Positions 16,090 to 25,664 are shown, counted from the first letter of the stretch. The stretch is DNA of 36,321 nucleotides from an uncultured Alphaproteobacteria bacterium (GCA_903857685.1 CAIOFO010000141.1:1-36321); one strand, 5' to 3'. Notes: generated from the letters alone by a model not told the origin. Numbers and translations: made by a program.

Positions 16090-17027
16090 CCGCGTTTGTC
16101 CAGACTTTGAATGAATTCCTCGCCGGCGTCGGCGCGGATGAGTGCGCCAAGCTTGCGCCCCAGTCCGGCGGCGTCGGCGCGCGCATTTGTGCCCAGTTCG
16201 ATCGTCTCTTCGCGCCGCCAATGCTGGACGCCGTCCGGCGACAGGACTTCGCCGAGAAAGCCGAGCTTGCCGCCGTCAATCGCCGCCAGGGCGCCGATGG
16301 GGGTGCGGCAGGAACCGTCCAGCGCTTCCAGAAAGCCGCGCTCCGCCGCCACCGCGATTTCGCTTGCGGCAAGGGAAATCTTCGCCAGAACCGCGCGAGT
16401 CGCCGCATCGTCGGCGCGGCAGGTGAGGGCCAGCGCGCCCTGTCCCGGCGCAGACGGCATATCATGGCCGTCGAGCAGCGAAGTGACATGGCTGGTCAGG
16501 CCAAGCCGCGTCAGGCCCGCCAGCGCCAGGAAGGTTGCATCGATGCTGCCATCGTCCAGCTTCTTCAGCCGGGTCTCGACACTGCCGCGCAGGATGACGA
16601 TCTTGAGGTCGGGGCGCATATGCAGCGCCTGGGCCTGGCGGCGCAGGCTGGCGGTGCCGACCACCGCGCCCCGCGGCAATTCCATCAGCGTTTTGGCCTT
16701 ATGGGAAATGAACGCATCGCGCGGGTCTTCGCGTTCCGGCACCGCGGCCAGCACAATGCCGTCCGGCAGCCGCGTCGGCAGATCTTTCATCGAATGCACC
16801 GCCGCATCGATGCGCCGGTCCAGAAGCGCTTCATCCAGTTCCTTGGTGAAGAGGCCCTTGCCGCCGGCATTCTGCAGCTTCTGGTCCTTGAGACGGTCGC
16901 CGCTGGTGACAAAACTCTGCAGGGGAAATTCCACTTCGGACGTTCCCGCGGCGCGCGCCAGCAATCCCGCCACCATGCGGCATTGGGTCAAGGCCAGCGG
17001 TGAGCCGCGCGTGCCGATCTTGATCAT
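16083..17027 (-). CDS. hemC: Hydroxymethylbilane synthase (porphobilinogen deaminase)
   Basis: Polymerises four porphobilinogens into hydroxymethylbilane. The protein is 314 residues from ATG 17027, which overlaps the hemF stop as ATGA. GGAG lies five bases upstream; the GTG at 17033 would collide with that site. Motifs include G-T-R-G-S-P-L-A, the stretch [15 protein letters not shown], and the dipyrromethane-cofactor cysteine C240 in [10 protein letters not shown]. Length is normal. Confidence 0.97.
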   Translation of the reverse strand: MIKIGTRGSPLALTQCRMVAGLLARAAGTSEVEFPLQSFVTSGDRLKDQKLQNAGGKGLFTKELDEALLDRRIDAAVHSMKDLPTRLPDGIVLAAVPEREDPRDAFISHKAKTLMELPRGAVVGTASLRRQAQALHMRPDLKIVILRGSVETRLKKLDDGSIDATFLALAGLTRLGLTSHVTSLLDGHDMPSAPGQGALALTCRADDAATRAVLAKISLAASEIAVAAERGFLEALDGSCRTPIGALAAIDGGKLGFLGEVLSPDGVQHWRREETIELGTNARADAAGLGRKLGALIRADAGEEFIQSLDKRGW

Positions 17028-17890
17028 GGCCACTCCGCCACCGGCGGCATGGAAGACAGGACGCTCTCGACATTGCCGCCGGTCTTCAGGCCGAAGGTGG
17101 TGCCGCGGTCATAGAGCAGATTGAATTCCACATAGCGGCCGCGCCACTTTGCCTGGTTGTGGCGCTCGGCGTCCGTCCAGGCGTTGTTCCAGCGGCGTTT
17201 GACGATCTGAGGATAGATGTCGAGAAAGGCGCCCCCAACGCTCTGGGTAAAGGCGAAATCCTTGTCCCAGTCGCCGCTGTCATGATGATCATAGAAGATG
17301 CCGCCGACACCGCGGGCCTCGCCGCGATGCGTCAGCCAGAAATATTCGTCGGCCCATTTCCTGTATTTGGCGTACCAGTCCGGATCGAAGCCGTCACAGG
17401 CCGTTTTCAGCCGGGCATGGAAATCCACGGCATCGGGGTGATCCGGCGCACGGGCCGCATCCAGGGTGGGATTGAGGTCCGCGCCGCCGCCGAACCAGCT
17501 TTGCGTGGTCACGATCATGCGGGTGTTCATGTGCACCGCCGGAATATGGGGATTTCGCATATGAGCGATCAGGCTGATGCCGCTGGCCCAAAAGCGCGGA
17601 TCATCGGTCGCCCCCTTCACCTGCTTGGCGAAGTCGGGCGAGAAAGCGCCATGGACAGTGGAGACATGCACGCCGACCTTCTCGAAAACGCGCCCGCGCA
17701 TCATGCCCACGACACCGCCGCCTTCGCCTTCATTGCGGGCCCAGGGGGTGCGGACGAAGCGGCCGGGTGCGCCCGGATAGAGCGCTGCGGGCGCGGCATC
17801 TTCCAGCGCCTCGAAAGCGGCAATGATCCGCGCCGCCAGACTTTCGAACCAGTTTCGGGCACTTTGTTTGCGGGTCTCGGTGAGGTTCAT
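17024..17890 (-). CDS. hemF: Oxygen-dependent coproporphyrinogen III oxidase
   Basis: Uses O2 to convert coproporphyrinogen III to protoporphyrinogen IX, so it implies aerobic heme synthesis. The 288-residue protein starts at ATG 17890; a TTG at 17902 is a weaker alternative. Family signatures are intact: R-N-E-G-E-G-G-G, the stretch H-M-N-T-R-M with [17 protein letters not shown], and [16 protein letters not shown]. First gene of hemF-hemC-hemE, divergent from the hybrid kinase across about 210 bases. Confidence 0.96.
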   Translation of the reverse strand: MNLTETRKQSARNWFESLAARIIAAFEALEDAAPAALYPGAPGRFVRTPWARNEGEGGGVVGMMRGRVFEKVGVHVSTVHGAFSPDFAKQVKGATDDPRFWASGISLIAHMRNPHIPAVHMNTRMIVTTQSWFGGGADLNPTLDAARAPDHPDAVDFHARLKTACDGFDPDWYAKYRKWADEYFWLTHRGEARGVGGIFYDHHDSGDWDKDFAFTQSVGGAFLDIYPQIVKRRWNNAWTDAERHNQAKWRGRYVEFNLLYDRGTTFGLKTGGNVESVLSSMPPVAEWP

Positions 17891-18071
17891 GCGGTGCAGC
17901 AATTCTGGTTTGGCTGGTTGTCTTGACCAGGCTTGGCATCGCCGCCAGGCTGCTCCGGTACCCCGTTGTCGAGGCGGGATGAACTAGCATGGGCGGAAGG
18001 AAAAGCAACAGGGGCCGGCCGGCCGCCAAAGAGGGTGCAGGCAGGATTTCTGGCATTTTGTACGCTAGCCC

Positions 18072-18090
18072 CTCTAGTTTCCCCCTAGAG
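18072..18090. promoter_or_regulatory. CTCTAG/CTAGAG inverted repeat upstream of the hybrid kinase
   Basis: CTCTAG (18072-18077), seven-base spacer, CTAGAG (18085-18090), within a run containing three CTAG tetramers. CTAG is often rare in bacterial DNA. It lies 12 bases before the proposed kinase start and about 180 bases from hemF. A possible operator or 5' hairpin. The remainder of 17891-18101 shows no gene I would support. Confidence 0.3.
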
Positions 18091-18101
18091 CCATTCTAAA
18101 G

Positions 18102-20714
18102 TTGTGGCATGCCAGGAACCGATCCCGCCGCAGCGCGTTTGGGCACGGGGGGTTGGGGTTTCATAACATCTTGGCTGCGAACAGGCTGGTTTTGTTGGCT
18201 GCGGTGCCGGTGTTCTTGGTGCTGGCGGTTGTCGCTTATATAACCATTCAATTCGCCGCCAATGAGCGCGCCGCTCAGGGCTGGGTTCGCCACACCTTCG
18301 AGGTCGAGCAGCAGCTCCAGCTCATCCTCAGCGATGCCCTGGACGCCGAAACCGGCCAGCGTGGCTATCTTCTGACCCATCGCGAGGACTTTCTGGCCCC
18401 TTACCGCGCCGGGCAGGCCAGGGTCACCTTCGACCTTGGCCGTTTTCGTCAGATGACCGCCGACAACCCATCCGAGCAGCGCCGCGCCGATCAACTGCAG
18501 GCCCTGATTCAGGACCGGTTTACGGCCTTTGAAAACAGCATCGCTGCCGCCCAGGCCGGCCCGGTCGCTTCTCCGGGTCTGCTGGCCGCGCTGACGAACG
18601 GCAAAGAACGCATGGATAGGTTGCGCGGCGCGGTCGCCGGCGGCAAGGCCGAAGAGGACCGCTTGCTGGCCCAGCGCGATGCGGATCGCCGGCAGCAGGA
18701 AATGATGGAGATCGCCTTCGCCATCGGCGCGGGGGTCCTCACCCTGGGCATCCTGCTGATCGCCGCCGCCCTGCTGGTGCGCAACAATGTCAGCTTGGGC
18801 GCCGCCGAGCGCGCCCGTGCCAACGAGGCGGCGATCCTGCAGGCGACGCTGGACACGGTGCGCGATGGTGTCGCCTATTTTACCTCCCATGGCATGCTGT
18901 GCGCCTTCAATGCCGGATTTTTCCGGCTGCTGGATTTGCCGGACAGTCTGGCCAAAATCCGCGACACCGATCTTTCGCAGTTGCGCGCCGTCGGCCCCCA
19001 CTTCCTGTCGCCGCCCGAAGACGCCCAGGGCCTGGTGGAAGCGCAGCATGTTGTCTGGGCGGGGCGCGAGCTTGACGTCTACAAGGCGTCTGTCGCCACG
19101 GGCGGTTTTCTGATCGGGATATCGGATGTGACCGCACGCATGCGGGCGGAAAGCGCGGTGCGACAGTCCCAGAAGATGGAGGCGATCGGTCATTTGACGG
19201 GCGGCGTCGCGCATGACTTCAACAATCTCTTGCAGATCATCAGCGCCAATCTGGATCTGGCCGTGGCGTCGGGAGAGGCAAAATCCAACCCCAAGCTGGG
19301 CCAGAGACTGCAAAATGCCGTTGGCGCCGTGTCCCGCGGCTCGCGCCTGACCGGCCAGCTTCTGGCTTTTGCGCGGCGCCAGGCGCTGGATCCGCGCTCG
19401 GTCGATCTGGGCCGGGTCCTGCGCGACATGACGGATTTGTTGCGCCGGACGCTGGGGGAACATATCCAGGTCGAATCGGTGATTACTGGCGGCTTGTGGA
19501 ACACGCTGGTGGACCCGACCCAAGTCGAGAACGCCATCCTCAATCTTGCAATAAATGCCCGCGATGCGATGCCCGAGGGCGGCAAGCTGACCCTGGAAGT
19601 CGCCAATGCCCATCTCGACGACGCCTATGCCGGCCGGCATCCGGAGGTCAATCCCGGCCAATATGTGATGCTGGCGGTCAGCGATACCGGTACCGGCATG
19701 ACGGCCGAAGTGATGAGCAGGGTCTTCGAGCCATTCTTCACTACCAAGCCGGAAGGCAAGGGCACCGGCCTCGGCCTGGCCCAAGCCTATGGGTTCGTCA
19801 AACAGTCAGGCGGACATATCAAGATTTACAGCGAGCCCGGCGAAGGCACGACCTTGAAGCTTTATCTGCCGCGCACCCGTCGGGTTCAGGACAGGCTGGA
19901 GGTCGCCGATGTCCGGCCGGTCGAGGGCGGCAATGAGCGCATCCTGGTGGTGGAGGATGATGAAGGCGTCCGCGCCGCGGTGGTGGATATGCTGACCGAC
20001 CTGGGATATTCGGTGCAGCGCGCCGAAAATGCCGAAGCCGCGCTGAAATTGCTGCAAAGCGGCGCGACGGTGGACCTGCTGTTTACCGATGTGGTGATGC
20101 CGGGCACGATCTCCACCCGCGAACTCACCCGCAGGGCGCAGGAAATGTTTCCCAAAATGCTGGTGCTTTACACCTCGGGCTATACCCAGAACGCCATTGT
20201 CCATAATGGCAAGCTGGACGACGACGCCACCCTGTTGTCCAAGCCCTATCGCAAGGACGAGCTGGCGCGAAAGCTGCGCAGTGTATTCACCGGCACGGCG
20301 CGCGGGCCGGTTTCCTCATCCGGTGCGAAGCCCGCCGCCACCCCGTCGGACAAGGGCCAGCCGCGCGGCAAGGTTCTGGTGGTCGAAGATGTCATGCTGA
20401 TCCGCATGGCCACGGTGGACATGCTCGAACAGATCGGTTTTTCCGCGGCGGAGGCGGGGGATGGCGCCGAGGCGCTGGCCCTGCTGCAGGCCGATCCCGG
20501 GATTGATATCCTGCTGACCGATCTGGGCCTGCCGGGCATGAATGGCCGCCAGCTGGTGGACGAGGCGCTGAAGCTGAAGCCCGGCCTCCAGGTGATCATC
20601 GCCTCGGGCTATTCCACCGAGGCCGATGCCGGCGACAAGCCCTGGGACAAGGGCGTGGTCCATCTCACCAAGCCCTATGACCTCGGCCAGCTGCGCCGCG
20701 CCCTGGGCGTCTAG
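18102..20714 (+). CDS. CHASE3 hybrid sensor histidine kinase with two receiver domains
   Basis: An 870-residue inner-membrane kinase, numbered from TTG 18102. It has TM1 (about 24-51), a periplasmic CHASE3-type sensor (about 55-200, with [11 protein letters not shown]), TM2 (about 204-226), and a PAS-like region (about 240-345). The HisKA domain has phospho-acceptor H371 in [11 protein letters not shown]. The HATPase has N485 (N-L-A-I-N-A-R-D), D528-T-G-T-G, and G-K-G-T-G-L-G-L. Receiver 1 has D619/D620, D663 and K714. Receiver 2 has D763, D807 and K857. Both receivers keep phosphorylation residues and no output domain follows, so a separate Hpt or response regulator is likely. No in-frame ATG precedes TM1, so the start is uncertain. 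Confidence 0.92.
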   Translation: MWHARNRSRRSAFGHGGLGFHNILAANRLVLLAAVPVFLVLAVVAYITIQFAANERAAQGWVRHTFEVEQQLQLILSDALDAETGQRGYLLTHREDFLAPYRAGQARVTFDLGRFRQMTADNPSEQRRADQLQALIQDRFTAFENSIAAAQAGPVASPGLLAALTNGKERMDRLRGAVAGGKAEEDRLLAQRDADRRQQEMMEIAFAIGAGVLTLGILLIAAALLVRNNVSLGAAERARANEAAILQATLDTVRDGVAYFTSHGMLCAFNAGFFRLLDLPDSLAKIRDTDLSQLRAVGPHFLSPPEDAQGLVEAQHVVWAGRELDVYKASVATGGFLIGISDVTARMRAESAVRQSQKMEAIGHLTGGVAHDFNNLLQIISANLDLAVASGEAKSNPKLGQRLQNAVGAVSRGSRLTGQLLAFARRQALDPRSVDLGRVLRDMTDLLRRTLGEHIQVESVITGGLWNTLVDPTQVENAILNLAINARDAMPEGGKLTLEVANAHLDDAYAGRHPEVNPGQYVMLAVSDTGTGMTAEVMSRVFEPFFTTKPEGKGTGLGLAQAYGFVKQSGGHIKIYSEPGEGTTLKLYLPRTRRVQDRLEVADVRPVEGGNERILVVEDDEGVRAAVVDMLTDLGYSVQRAENAEAALKLLQSGATVDLLFTDVVMPGTISTRELTRRAQEMFPKMLVLYTSGYTQNAIVHNGKLDDDATLLSKPYRKDELARKLRSVFTGTARGPVSSSGAKPAATPSDKGQPRGKVLVVEDVMLIRMATVDMLEQIGFSAAEAGDGAEALALLQADPGIDILLTDLGLPGMNGRQLVDEALKLKPGLQVIIASGYSTEADAGDKPWDKGVVHLTKPYDLGQLRRALGV

Positions 20715-20722
20715 CGCGGTTA

Positions 20723-20852
20723 TTTTGCGCTCTAAGGGCGTCGCACGCGATCGCTATTCACCGCATCACTCATGGGACATTCGCCTGTCCGATAGCGGCA
20801 GCGTATCGGACGCTCCTCGCTCCCGCTCAGATCGCAAAATTCCGCGCGCTAA
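20723..20852. repeat. Dispersed palindromic repeat, copy A
   Basis: Outer arms TTTTGCGCTCTAAG (20723-20736) and CTCAGATCGCAAAA (20826-20839) are complementary at 12 of 14 positions. A nested hairpin GTCCGATA/TATCGGAC lies at 20787-20811. The arms and flank (GACGCTCCT before the right arm, CCGCGCGCTA after it) recur in copy B at 23446-23535. It lies nine bases after the kinase stop and just before the porin terminator, a position typical of REP-like extragenic elements. Confidence 0.65.
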
Positions 20853-20875
20853 ATTATTTGACGAAGGCAAGAAAA

Positions 20876-20903
20876 AACCCGCCGGACTTTCGTCCGGCGG
20901 GTT
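20876..20903 (-). terminator. Intrinsic terminator of the TorF-like porin gene
   Basis: AACCCGCCGGA (20876-20886), six-base loop, TCCGGCGGGTT (20893-20903). The 11-bp perfect stem is followed on the minus strand by a U-tract (A-run at 20872-20877). It lies 26 bases past the porin stop and may also stop plus-strand transcripts from the kinase. Confidence 0.9.
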
Positions 20904-20928
20904 CTTGTTTCGACGCAGATATGTCTTC

Positions 20929-21711
20929 TCACTGACTCCAGATCGGCAAGGTGTAAGACAGGGTGGCGACAAAGCCGCCGGTGCAGGCATTCTTGGTGCC
21001 CATGTACCAAGCGCAAGTGACCTTGTTCAGGGTGGTGCCGACGTAACGGGCGTCCAGCGAGAAGCCCTGCCACGTTGCCGTCGCGCCCACATCGGAGTGG
21101 GTATAATCGCTCAGCGCCGCATCGACCCACTGGTGGCCGATATTGGTGCTGATTGTCAGCCAGTCGGTGATGGTCAGGACGGCCTGGCCCTCGATGTAAT
21201 TGCCGGTGCCGCCGCCCAGCGAGAACTGGGGCGAAATGGCGTAAACGGCGTCAAGGGCAACGGGACCGAAGGTGTGGCTGAGGGTGAAGATTCCCTCGAA
21301 ATAGCTGGCAGCGGCGCCGCCCAGCGTATTGGCGTCCGGATAGGCATATTCATAGGCTTCGACATTCAGGTCGGTGCCGCCTAGGTCGAAATGCTTGCCG
21401 CCGTAGATGTCCCATTCGACTGAGGGATTGTTATTGATGCCGTTCATCTGCCAGTTGATCAGCGAAGCCCAGGAGCCGACATAGAAACCATCGGGACCGG
21501 TCAGGTTCAGCGCGCCTTGCGGAGCCGGCTTCTTGTTGGACTGGGTGATGCCGCGGAAGCGATAATCGCTCTGGACATCGACGGTGCCGGTCAGGGCCCA
21601 ATCGGGCGCCGGCGCCGCAGCCGCGTCTTGTGCATAGGCGGCAGGGGCGGCAGCCGTGGCCAGACCGAGCAAGCTCAGCGAACCCAGCACCAATTTCGTC
21701 AAATTCTTCAT
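20929..21711 (-). CDS. TorF-family putative porin
   Basis: A 260-residue outer-membrane beta-barrel-type protein from ATG 21711. AGAGGA lies six bases upstream, so the ATG at 21738 is not preferred. A signal peptide ends at about A-Y-A/Q-D-A (residue 27). The mature protein starts with the TorF/Gcw_chp hallmark W-A-L-T-G-T-V-D-V-Q-S-D-Y-R-F-R-G-I-T-Q-S and continues with alternating aromatic-rich strands to a terminal W-S-Q. The solute is unknown. It is monocistronic with its own terminator and converges on the hybrid kinase. Confidence 0.9.
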   Translation of the reverse strand: MKNLTKLVLGSLSLLGLATAAAPAAYAQDAAAAPAPDWALTGTVDVQSDYRFRGITQSNKKPAPQGALNLTGPDGFYVGSWASLINWQMNGINNNPSVEWDIYGGKHFDLGGTDLNVEAYEYAYPDANTLGGAAASYFEGIFTLSHTFGPVALDAVYAISPQFSLGGGTGNYIEGQAVLTITDWLTISTNIGHQWVDAALSDYTHSDVGATATWQGFSLDARYVGTTLNKVTCAWYMGTKNACTGGFVATLSYTLPIWSQ

Positions 21712-21876
21712 CTTCAATCCTCTCGTTAATCGCACCATGCAGTGATGCGGACCCCCAGGCCGGATGCCCCAGTTGAAACTGTTATGACGATCCGGTGTTC
21801 AGGGGGGATAACTCAATATGGCATTTACGCTTGCGGGCATCTTTTCCGCTTTTTCGGAGCGGTTTCGGGCGGGCGT

Positions 21877-21915
21877 TGTTGCAATGCAACAGGTTTTTGC
21901 ACAAAATATATGCAA
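21877..21915. promoter_or_regulatory. TTGCA/TGCAA operator-like cluster
   Basis: A perfect odd palindrome TGTTGCA-A-TGCAACA (21877-21891) is followed by a second pair, TTGCA (21897-21901) and TGCAA (21911-21915). The AT-rich stretch between the second pair could hold a -10. It is the only strong structure in the 21712-22087 region between the divergent porin and phosphatase genes, about 165-205 bases from each start. Probable regulator-binding region; the regulator is unknown. Confidence 0.45.
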
Positions 21916-22087
21916 TAGGCTCCCGATTTAAGCGAAATCAGGCAAATTGAGAATGGATACCCATGGCCCGCAAACCGGGTTTTATGGCGGTTTTCGGGGA
22001 AAACGACTCGCCGGCAGGGGTGGGGAACAATGGCGCGGCAATCCTGCCATGGCTTTGTGCAGCAATTGCGGTGACCTTAGCGCTTCC

Positions 22088-22705
22088 ATGCCCCAGTCCC
22101 CGTCTCATCAGCGTCTTCCCGTTGCCGGGGCCCGCATCATTCTGATCCGCCATGGCCAGCCGGCGATTGCGCTGCGGCCGCGCACCAGCCACCGTGAATT
22201 TCACGCCTATATGGACGCTTATGATGCCGCGGGTCTGGACCCCGCCAGTCCGCCGCCGCGTGAACTCACCGATCTGGTGGGCGAACTCAGCCATGTCTTC
22301 ACCAGCGGAAAGCCGCGCGCCGATGAAAGCGCCCGACTGCTGGCGCCGCATGCCGAGCTGATCATCGATCCGCTGTTCGCCGAGGCGCCGCTTGCCAGCC
22401 CGCGCATTCCCTTACTCAGGATGACGGTGGCGAAATGGGCGGTGGTGGCGCGAATACTCTGGCATCTGGGCTACAACCGGGGCATCGAGAATTATCCGCG
22501 CGCGCGCGCCCGCGCCGCCGAGGCCGCCGACGTCCTGACGGCCCGGGTGATGGACGGCAGCGCCGTGGCCCTGGTTGCACATGGCTATTTCAACGCCATG
22601 ATTGGCCGGCAATTGCGCCGGCGGGGCTGGACCCGCACCGGAAGTCACCGGGTGCAATATTGGAACGCCGTGATTTATGACTGGAAGAAAGGAAACGCAT
22701 CGTGA
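22088..22705 (+). CDS. Histidine phosphatase family protein
   Basis: A 205-residue histidine phosphatase from ATG 22088. In-frame upstream starts exist (ATG 22049, 21953; TTG 21947), but the added leader is not phosphatase-like. The catalytic motif I-L-I-R-H-G-Q-P is near residue 20 and the second histidine is in V-A-L-V-A-H-G-Y-F-N. The middle segment is less typical than in phosphoglycerate-mutase relatives. The gene is coupled by GTGA to the dienelactone hydrolase gene. The substrate cannot be inferred. Confidence 0.85.
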   Translation: MPQSPSHQRLPVAGARIILIRHGQPAIALRPRTSHREFHAYMDAYDAAGLDPASPPPRELTDLVGELSHVFTSGKPRADESARLLAPHAELIIDPLFAEAPLASPRIPLLRMTVAKWAVVARILWHLGYNRGIENYPRARARAAEAADVLTARVMDGSAVALVAHGYFNAMIGRQLRRRGWTRTGSHRVQYWNAVIYDWKKGNAS

Positions 22706-23436
22706 CGGAACAAGAAATTGCAATCAATGCCGCCGACGGAACGGTGGAATCCTTCGTCTATACGCCCGGCCCGGGCGCTTTTCCGGGCGTGCTGTTCTAT
22801 ACCGATCTTTTCGGCATCCGGCCGGCCAACCAGGGCATGGCGCAGCGGATCGCGGCGGCCGGCTATACCGTGCTGATGCCCAACGTGTTTTATCGCTACG
22901 GCAAGCTGCCGCTGCTGGATTTTGAATTCCAGATGGGCGAGGAGCGTTCGATGAAGGCGATACCCGGCCTGCTGGGGTCGCTGACGTCGGCGCAGATGGA
23001 AAAGGATGCGCCCCATTATGTCGAGGCGCTGCTGGAGCGCGATGACGTCAAGGGCGGCAAGATCGCGGTGGTGGGTTATTGCTTCTCCGGCGCGATGGCG
23101 CTGCGCACCGCGGCGGTGGAACCGGACAAGGTCGCGGCCGCCGCGTCTTTCCACGGCGGACGCCTGGTCACCGAGGATGAGGACAGTCCCCATACGCGCA
23201 TCGCGAAGGTCAAGGGCGAGCTTTATTTCGGCCATGCGGTGGAAGACCAGTCGGCCACGCCGGCGCAGATCGCCCGGCTGGAAGATACGCTCAGGGGCTG
23301 GGGCGGCAAGTTCCAGAGTGAAATGTATGAGGGTGCCCGCCATGGCTGGACGGTGCCGGGGCGCGAGATCTATGACGAAAAACAGGCGCAGCGGCATTAT
23401 GAAAAACTGTTCGACCTGTTGAAGCGGAACCTTTAG
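22702..23436 (+). CDS. Dienelactone hydrolase family protein
   Basis: A 244-residue alpha/beta hydrolase starting at GTG 22702, which overlaps the phosphatase stop (GTGA); AAAGGAAA lies upstream. The dienelactone-hydrolase nucleophile is a cysteine, C127 in V-V-G-Y-C-F-S-G, with D182 (H-A-V-E-D-Q) and H214 (G-A-R-H-G-W) completing the triad. Members act on dienelactones or other small esters and lactones. There are no aromatic-degradation genes nearby, so the natural substrate is open. Confidence 0.9.
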   Translation: MTEQEIAINAADGTVESFVYTPGPGAFPGVLFYTDLFGIRPANQGMAQRIAAAGYTVLMPNVFYRYGKLPLLDFEFQMGEERSMKAIPGLLGSLTSAQMEKDAPHYVEALLERDDVKGGKIAVVGYCFSGAMALRTAAVEPDKVAAAASFHGGRLVTEDEDSPHTRIAKVKGELYFGHAVEDQSATPAQIARLEDTLRGWGGKFQSEMYEGARHGWTVPGREIYDEKQAQRHYEKLFDLLKRNL

Positions 23437-23445
23437 GCGCTTGTC

Positions 23446-23535
23446 TTTTGCGTCCTGAGTTTGTCGCGCGTGCTCACGTACGTCCGTACGCTCCGCACGA
23501 CGCTCCTGCTCAGGCCGCAAAATCCCGCGCGCCAC
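23446..23535. repeat. Dispersed palindromic repeat, copy B
   Basis: Outer arms TTTTGCGTCCTGAG (23446-23459) and CTCAGGCCGCAAAA (23509-23522) are complementary at 13 of 14 positions. The inner part has two CGTACG palindromes and CGTGC/GCACG. Shared words with copy A (GTCGC after the left arm, GACGCTCCT before the right arm, CCGCGCGCYA after it) show common origin. The inner segment is shorter than in A. It lies nine bases after the hydrolase stop. Confidence 0.65.
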
Positions 23536-23558
23536 AATGCAGTGTTAGGATGAGGCGG

Positions 23559-24023
23559 ATGCGAGCGTTTATGGGAATTTGCCTATTGGCGGTTGCGGCC
23601 ACGCCCGCGGCTTCAGCCGCACCGCCGCATTTCGTCAGCCAGCGCGCGGGGTTGGCTTATTTGCGCGAAGGTCCCAGCTATGACCACAAAATTTTATGGA
23701 TCTATCGCCATCGCGGTTATCCCTTCGCGGTCACCGCCAGTTTCGATGTCTGGCGGCGGGTGGTGGCGGCGGACGGCACCACCGGCTGGATGAGCGCCAA
23801 CATGCTGTCGGACCAGCGCACCGTGCTGGTGACCGGCAAGGGCCGGGCGCAAATCCGCGAAAGCGCATCGGGCGGCAAGGTGGTGGGGCTGGCCGATCCC
23901 GGCGCCATTGCGGGATTGAAGAACTGCACGCCGGACGCCTGCCATATTCGCGGCGAGGATATTGACGGCTGGATACCCAGAAACAGAATCTGGGGCGTCG
24001 GCGCGGACGAAGTCTTCAAATAG
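23559..24023 (+). CDS. Secreted bacterial SH3-domain protein
   Basis: A 154-residue exported protein. ATG 23559 is preferred because AGGA at 23547-23550 is eight bases away; ATG 23550 is in frame just upstream. A signal peptide ends near A-S-A/A-P-P (residue 20). Two SH3_4-type repeats follow, at about 25-85 (L-R-E-G-P-S-Y, W-I-Y-R-H-R-G-Y-P, G-W-M-S-A-N-M-L-S) and 88-146 (I-R-E-S-A-S, G-W-I-P-R-N-R-I-W-G). Such proteins sit in the periplasm and may bind cell wall. It converges on purH with a three-base gap. Confidence 0.88.
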   Translation: MRAFMGICLLAVAATPAASAAPPHFVSQRAGLAYLREGPSYDHKILWIYRHRGYPFAVTASFDVWRRVVAADGTTGWMSANMLSDQRTVLVTGKGRAQIRESASGGKVVGLADPGAIAGLKNCTPDACHIRGEDIDGWIPRNRIWGVGADEVFK

Positions 24024-24026
24024 AAT

Positions 24027-25625
24027 TTAATGCCGGAAATGGCGCATGCCGGTGAATACCATCGCCAATCCCGCTTCATCCGCGGCATCAATGACCTTCT
24101 GGTCGTTCATCGAGCCGCCGGGCTGAATAACGGCGGTCGCGCCCGCTTCCGCCACAGCCAGCAGGCCGTCGGGGAAGGGGAAGAAGGCTTCCGAGGCGGC
24201 GGCGGAACCGACGGTGCGCGGCTCGGCCCAGCCGGCGGCTTTCGCCGCGTCGCGCGCCTTGATGGCGGCGATGCGGGCGGAATCCACCCGGCTCATCTGC
24301 CCCGCGCCGATGCCGGCGGTCGAGCCGTCCTTCACATAAATGATGGCGTTGGATTTGACATGCTTGCCGATGGTGAAGGCCAGCAGCATGTCCTTGATTT
24401 CCTGTTCGGTCGGCTGGCGCTTGGTGACGACCTTCAATTTTTCGCGGGTGACGCGGCCATTGTCGCGGGTCTGCACCAGGAAGCCGCCTGCCACCGAACG
24501 ATAGGTGAGGGTGGGCGCCAGCGGATCGGGCAGGCCGCCCGCCGTCAACAGGCGCAGGTTTTTCTTGGGCGCCAGGATGCGCCTGGCGTCTTCATCGGCG
24601 TCCGGGGCGATGATCACTTCGGTGAAAATCTTGGAGATCTCTTCCGCCGTCTCACCGTCCAGTTTCTGGTTGAAGGCCAGCACGCCGCCGAAAGCGCTCT
24701 GCGTGTCGCAGGCCAGGGCAGCAAGATAAGCGTCCTTCAGGCTTGCACCCAATGCAACGCCGCAAGGGTTGGCGTGCTTGATGATGGCGCAGGCAGGCGC
24801 GATCTTGGGATCGAATTCCGCCACCAGTTCATACGCCGCATCGGTGTCGTTGATGTTGTTGTAGCTGAGCTCCTTGCCCTGAATCTGTTTGGCGCTGGCG
24901 ACACCGGGACGCGAAGAGCCGTCCACATAGAAGGCGGCTTCCTGATGCGGGTTTTCGCCATAGCGCAGCGGCTGGCGCAGAAGCCCGCCGAAGCTGCGGC
25001 GGCGCGGCGGTGTCTTGTCGCCGCCCTTTTCCAGTTCGCCGGCGAACCAGTTGGAAACCGCCGCGTCATAGGCGGCGGTGCGGGCAAAGGCGCGCTGGGC
25101 CAGGGTGCGGCGGAGGCTCAAGGTGGTGGCGCCGCTGTTCGCGGCCATTTCATCGAGCACGGCTTTGTAGTCTTCGACATCCACTACCACGGTGACCCAA
25201 TCATGGTTCTTGGCGGCGGAGCGCGTCATGGCGGGGCCGCCGATATCGATATTCTCGATGGTGGTTTCAAAATCTGCGCCGCGCGCCACGGTGGCCTCGA
25301 ACGGGTAAAGATTGCAGACCAGCAGGTCTATGCCCGAGATGCCGTGCTCCTTCATGGAAGCGGCGTGATCGGGCTTGTCGCGCAGCGCCAGGAGCCCGCC
25401 ATGAACATTGGGATGCAGGGTCTTGACGCGGCCATCCATCATTTCGGGAAATTTGGTGATGTCGGAGACGTCACTGACCGCAAGTCCGGCATCGCGCAAC
25501 GCCTTGGCGGTGCCGCCGGTCGAGATCAGCATCACGCCCTGCGCCGCCAGGCCCTTGGCGAATTCGATCAACCCGGTCTTGTCGGACACCGAGAGCAGGG
25601 CGCGGGAAATCTTGCGATGGGTCAT
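24027..25625 (-). CDS. purH: Bifunctional AICAR formyltransferase / IMP cyclohydrolase
   Basis: Catalyses the last two steps of IMP synthesis. The 532-residue protein starts at ATG 25625. The N-terminal MGS-like cyclohydrolase domain (1-about 200) contains [10 protein letters not shown] and [16 protein letters not shown] (62-77). The C-terminal formyltransferase domain has R-Y-G-E-N-P-H-Q and K283-H284-A-N-P-C-G. Length and motifs are normal. It lies downstream of a DUF2905 gene and bioB on the same strand with short gaps. Confidence 0.98.
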   Translation of the reverse strand: MTHRKISRALLSVSDKTGLIEFAKGLAAQGVMLISTGGTAKALRDAGLAVSDVSDITKFPEMMDGRVKTLHPNVHGGLLALRDKPDHAASMKEHGISGIDLLVCNLYPFEATVARGADFETTIENIDIGGPAMTRSAAKNHDWVTVVVDVEDYKAVLDEMAANSGATTLSLRRTLAQRAFARTAAYDAAVSNWFAGELEKGGDKTPPRRRSFGGLLRQPLRYGENPHQEAAFYVDGSSRPGVASAKQIQGKELSYNNINDTDAAYELVAEFDPKIAPACAIIKHANPCGVALGASLKDAYLAALACDTQSAFGGVLAFNQKLDGETAEEISKIFTEVIIAPDADEDARRILAPKKNLRLLTAGGLPDPLAPTLTYRSVAGGFLVQTRDNGRVTREKLKVVTKRQPTEQEIKDMLLAFTIGKHVKSNAIIYVKDGSTAGIGAGQMSRVDSARIAAIKARDAAKAAGWAEPRTVGSAAASEAFFPFPDGLLAVAEAGATAVIQPGGSMNDQKVIDAADEAGLAMVFTGMRHFRH

Positions 25626-25664
25626 GAGGCGGCGACTCGGCGAAAGCGAGGTTGCGCCCGGTGA

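Noticed and set aside
17985..18101. 36-codon frame starting with ATG upstream of the kinase
   Set aside because: No ribosome-binding site fit and Arg/Gly-rich composition. It probably arises by chance.
18096..19784. 562-residue antisense frame opposite the hybrid kinase
   Set aside because: No recognisable domains and compositional bias. It mirrors the kinase codons.
24030..25664. 544-residue plus-strand frame opposite purH
   Set aside because: Gly/Ala/Arg/His-rich shadow frame; the PurH motifs on the other strand are unambiguous.
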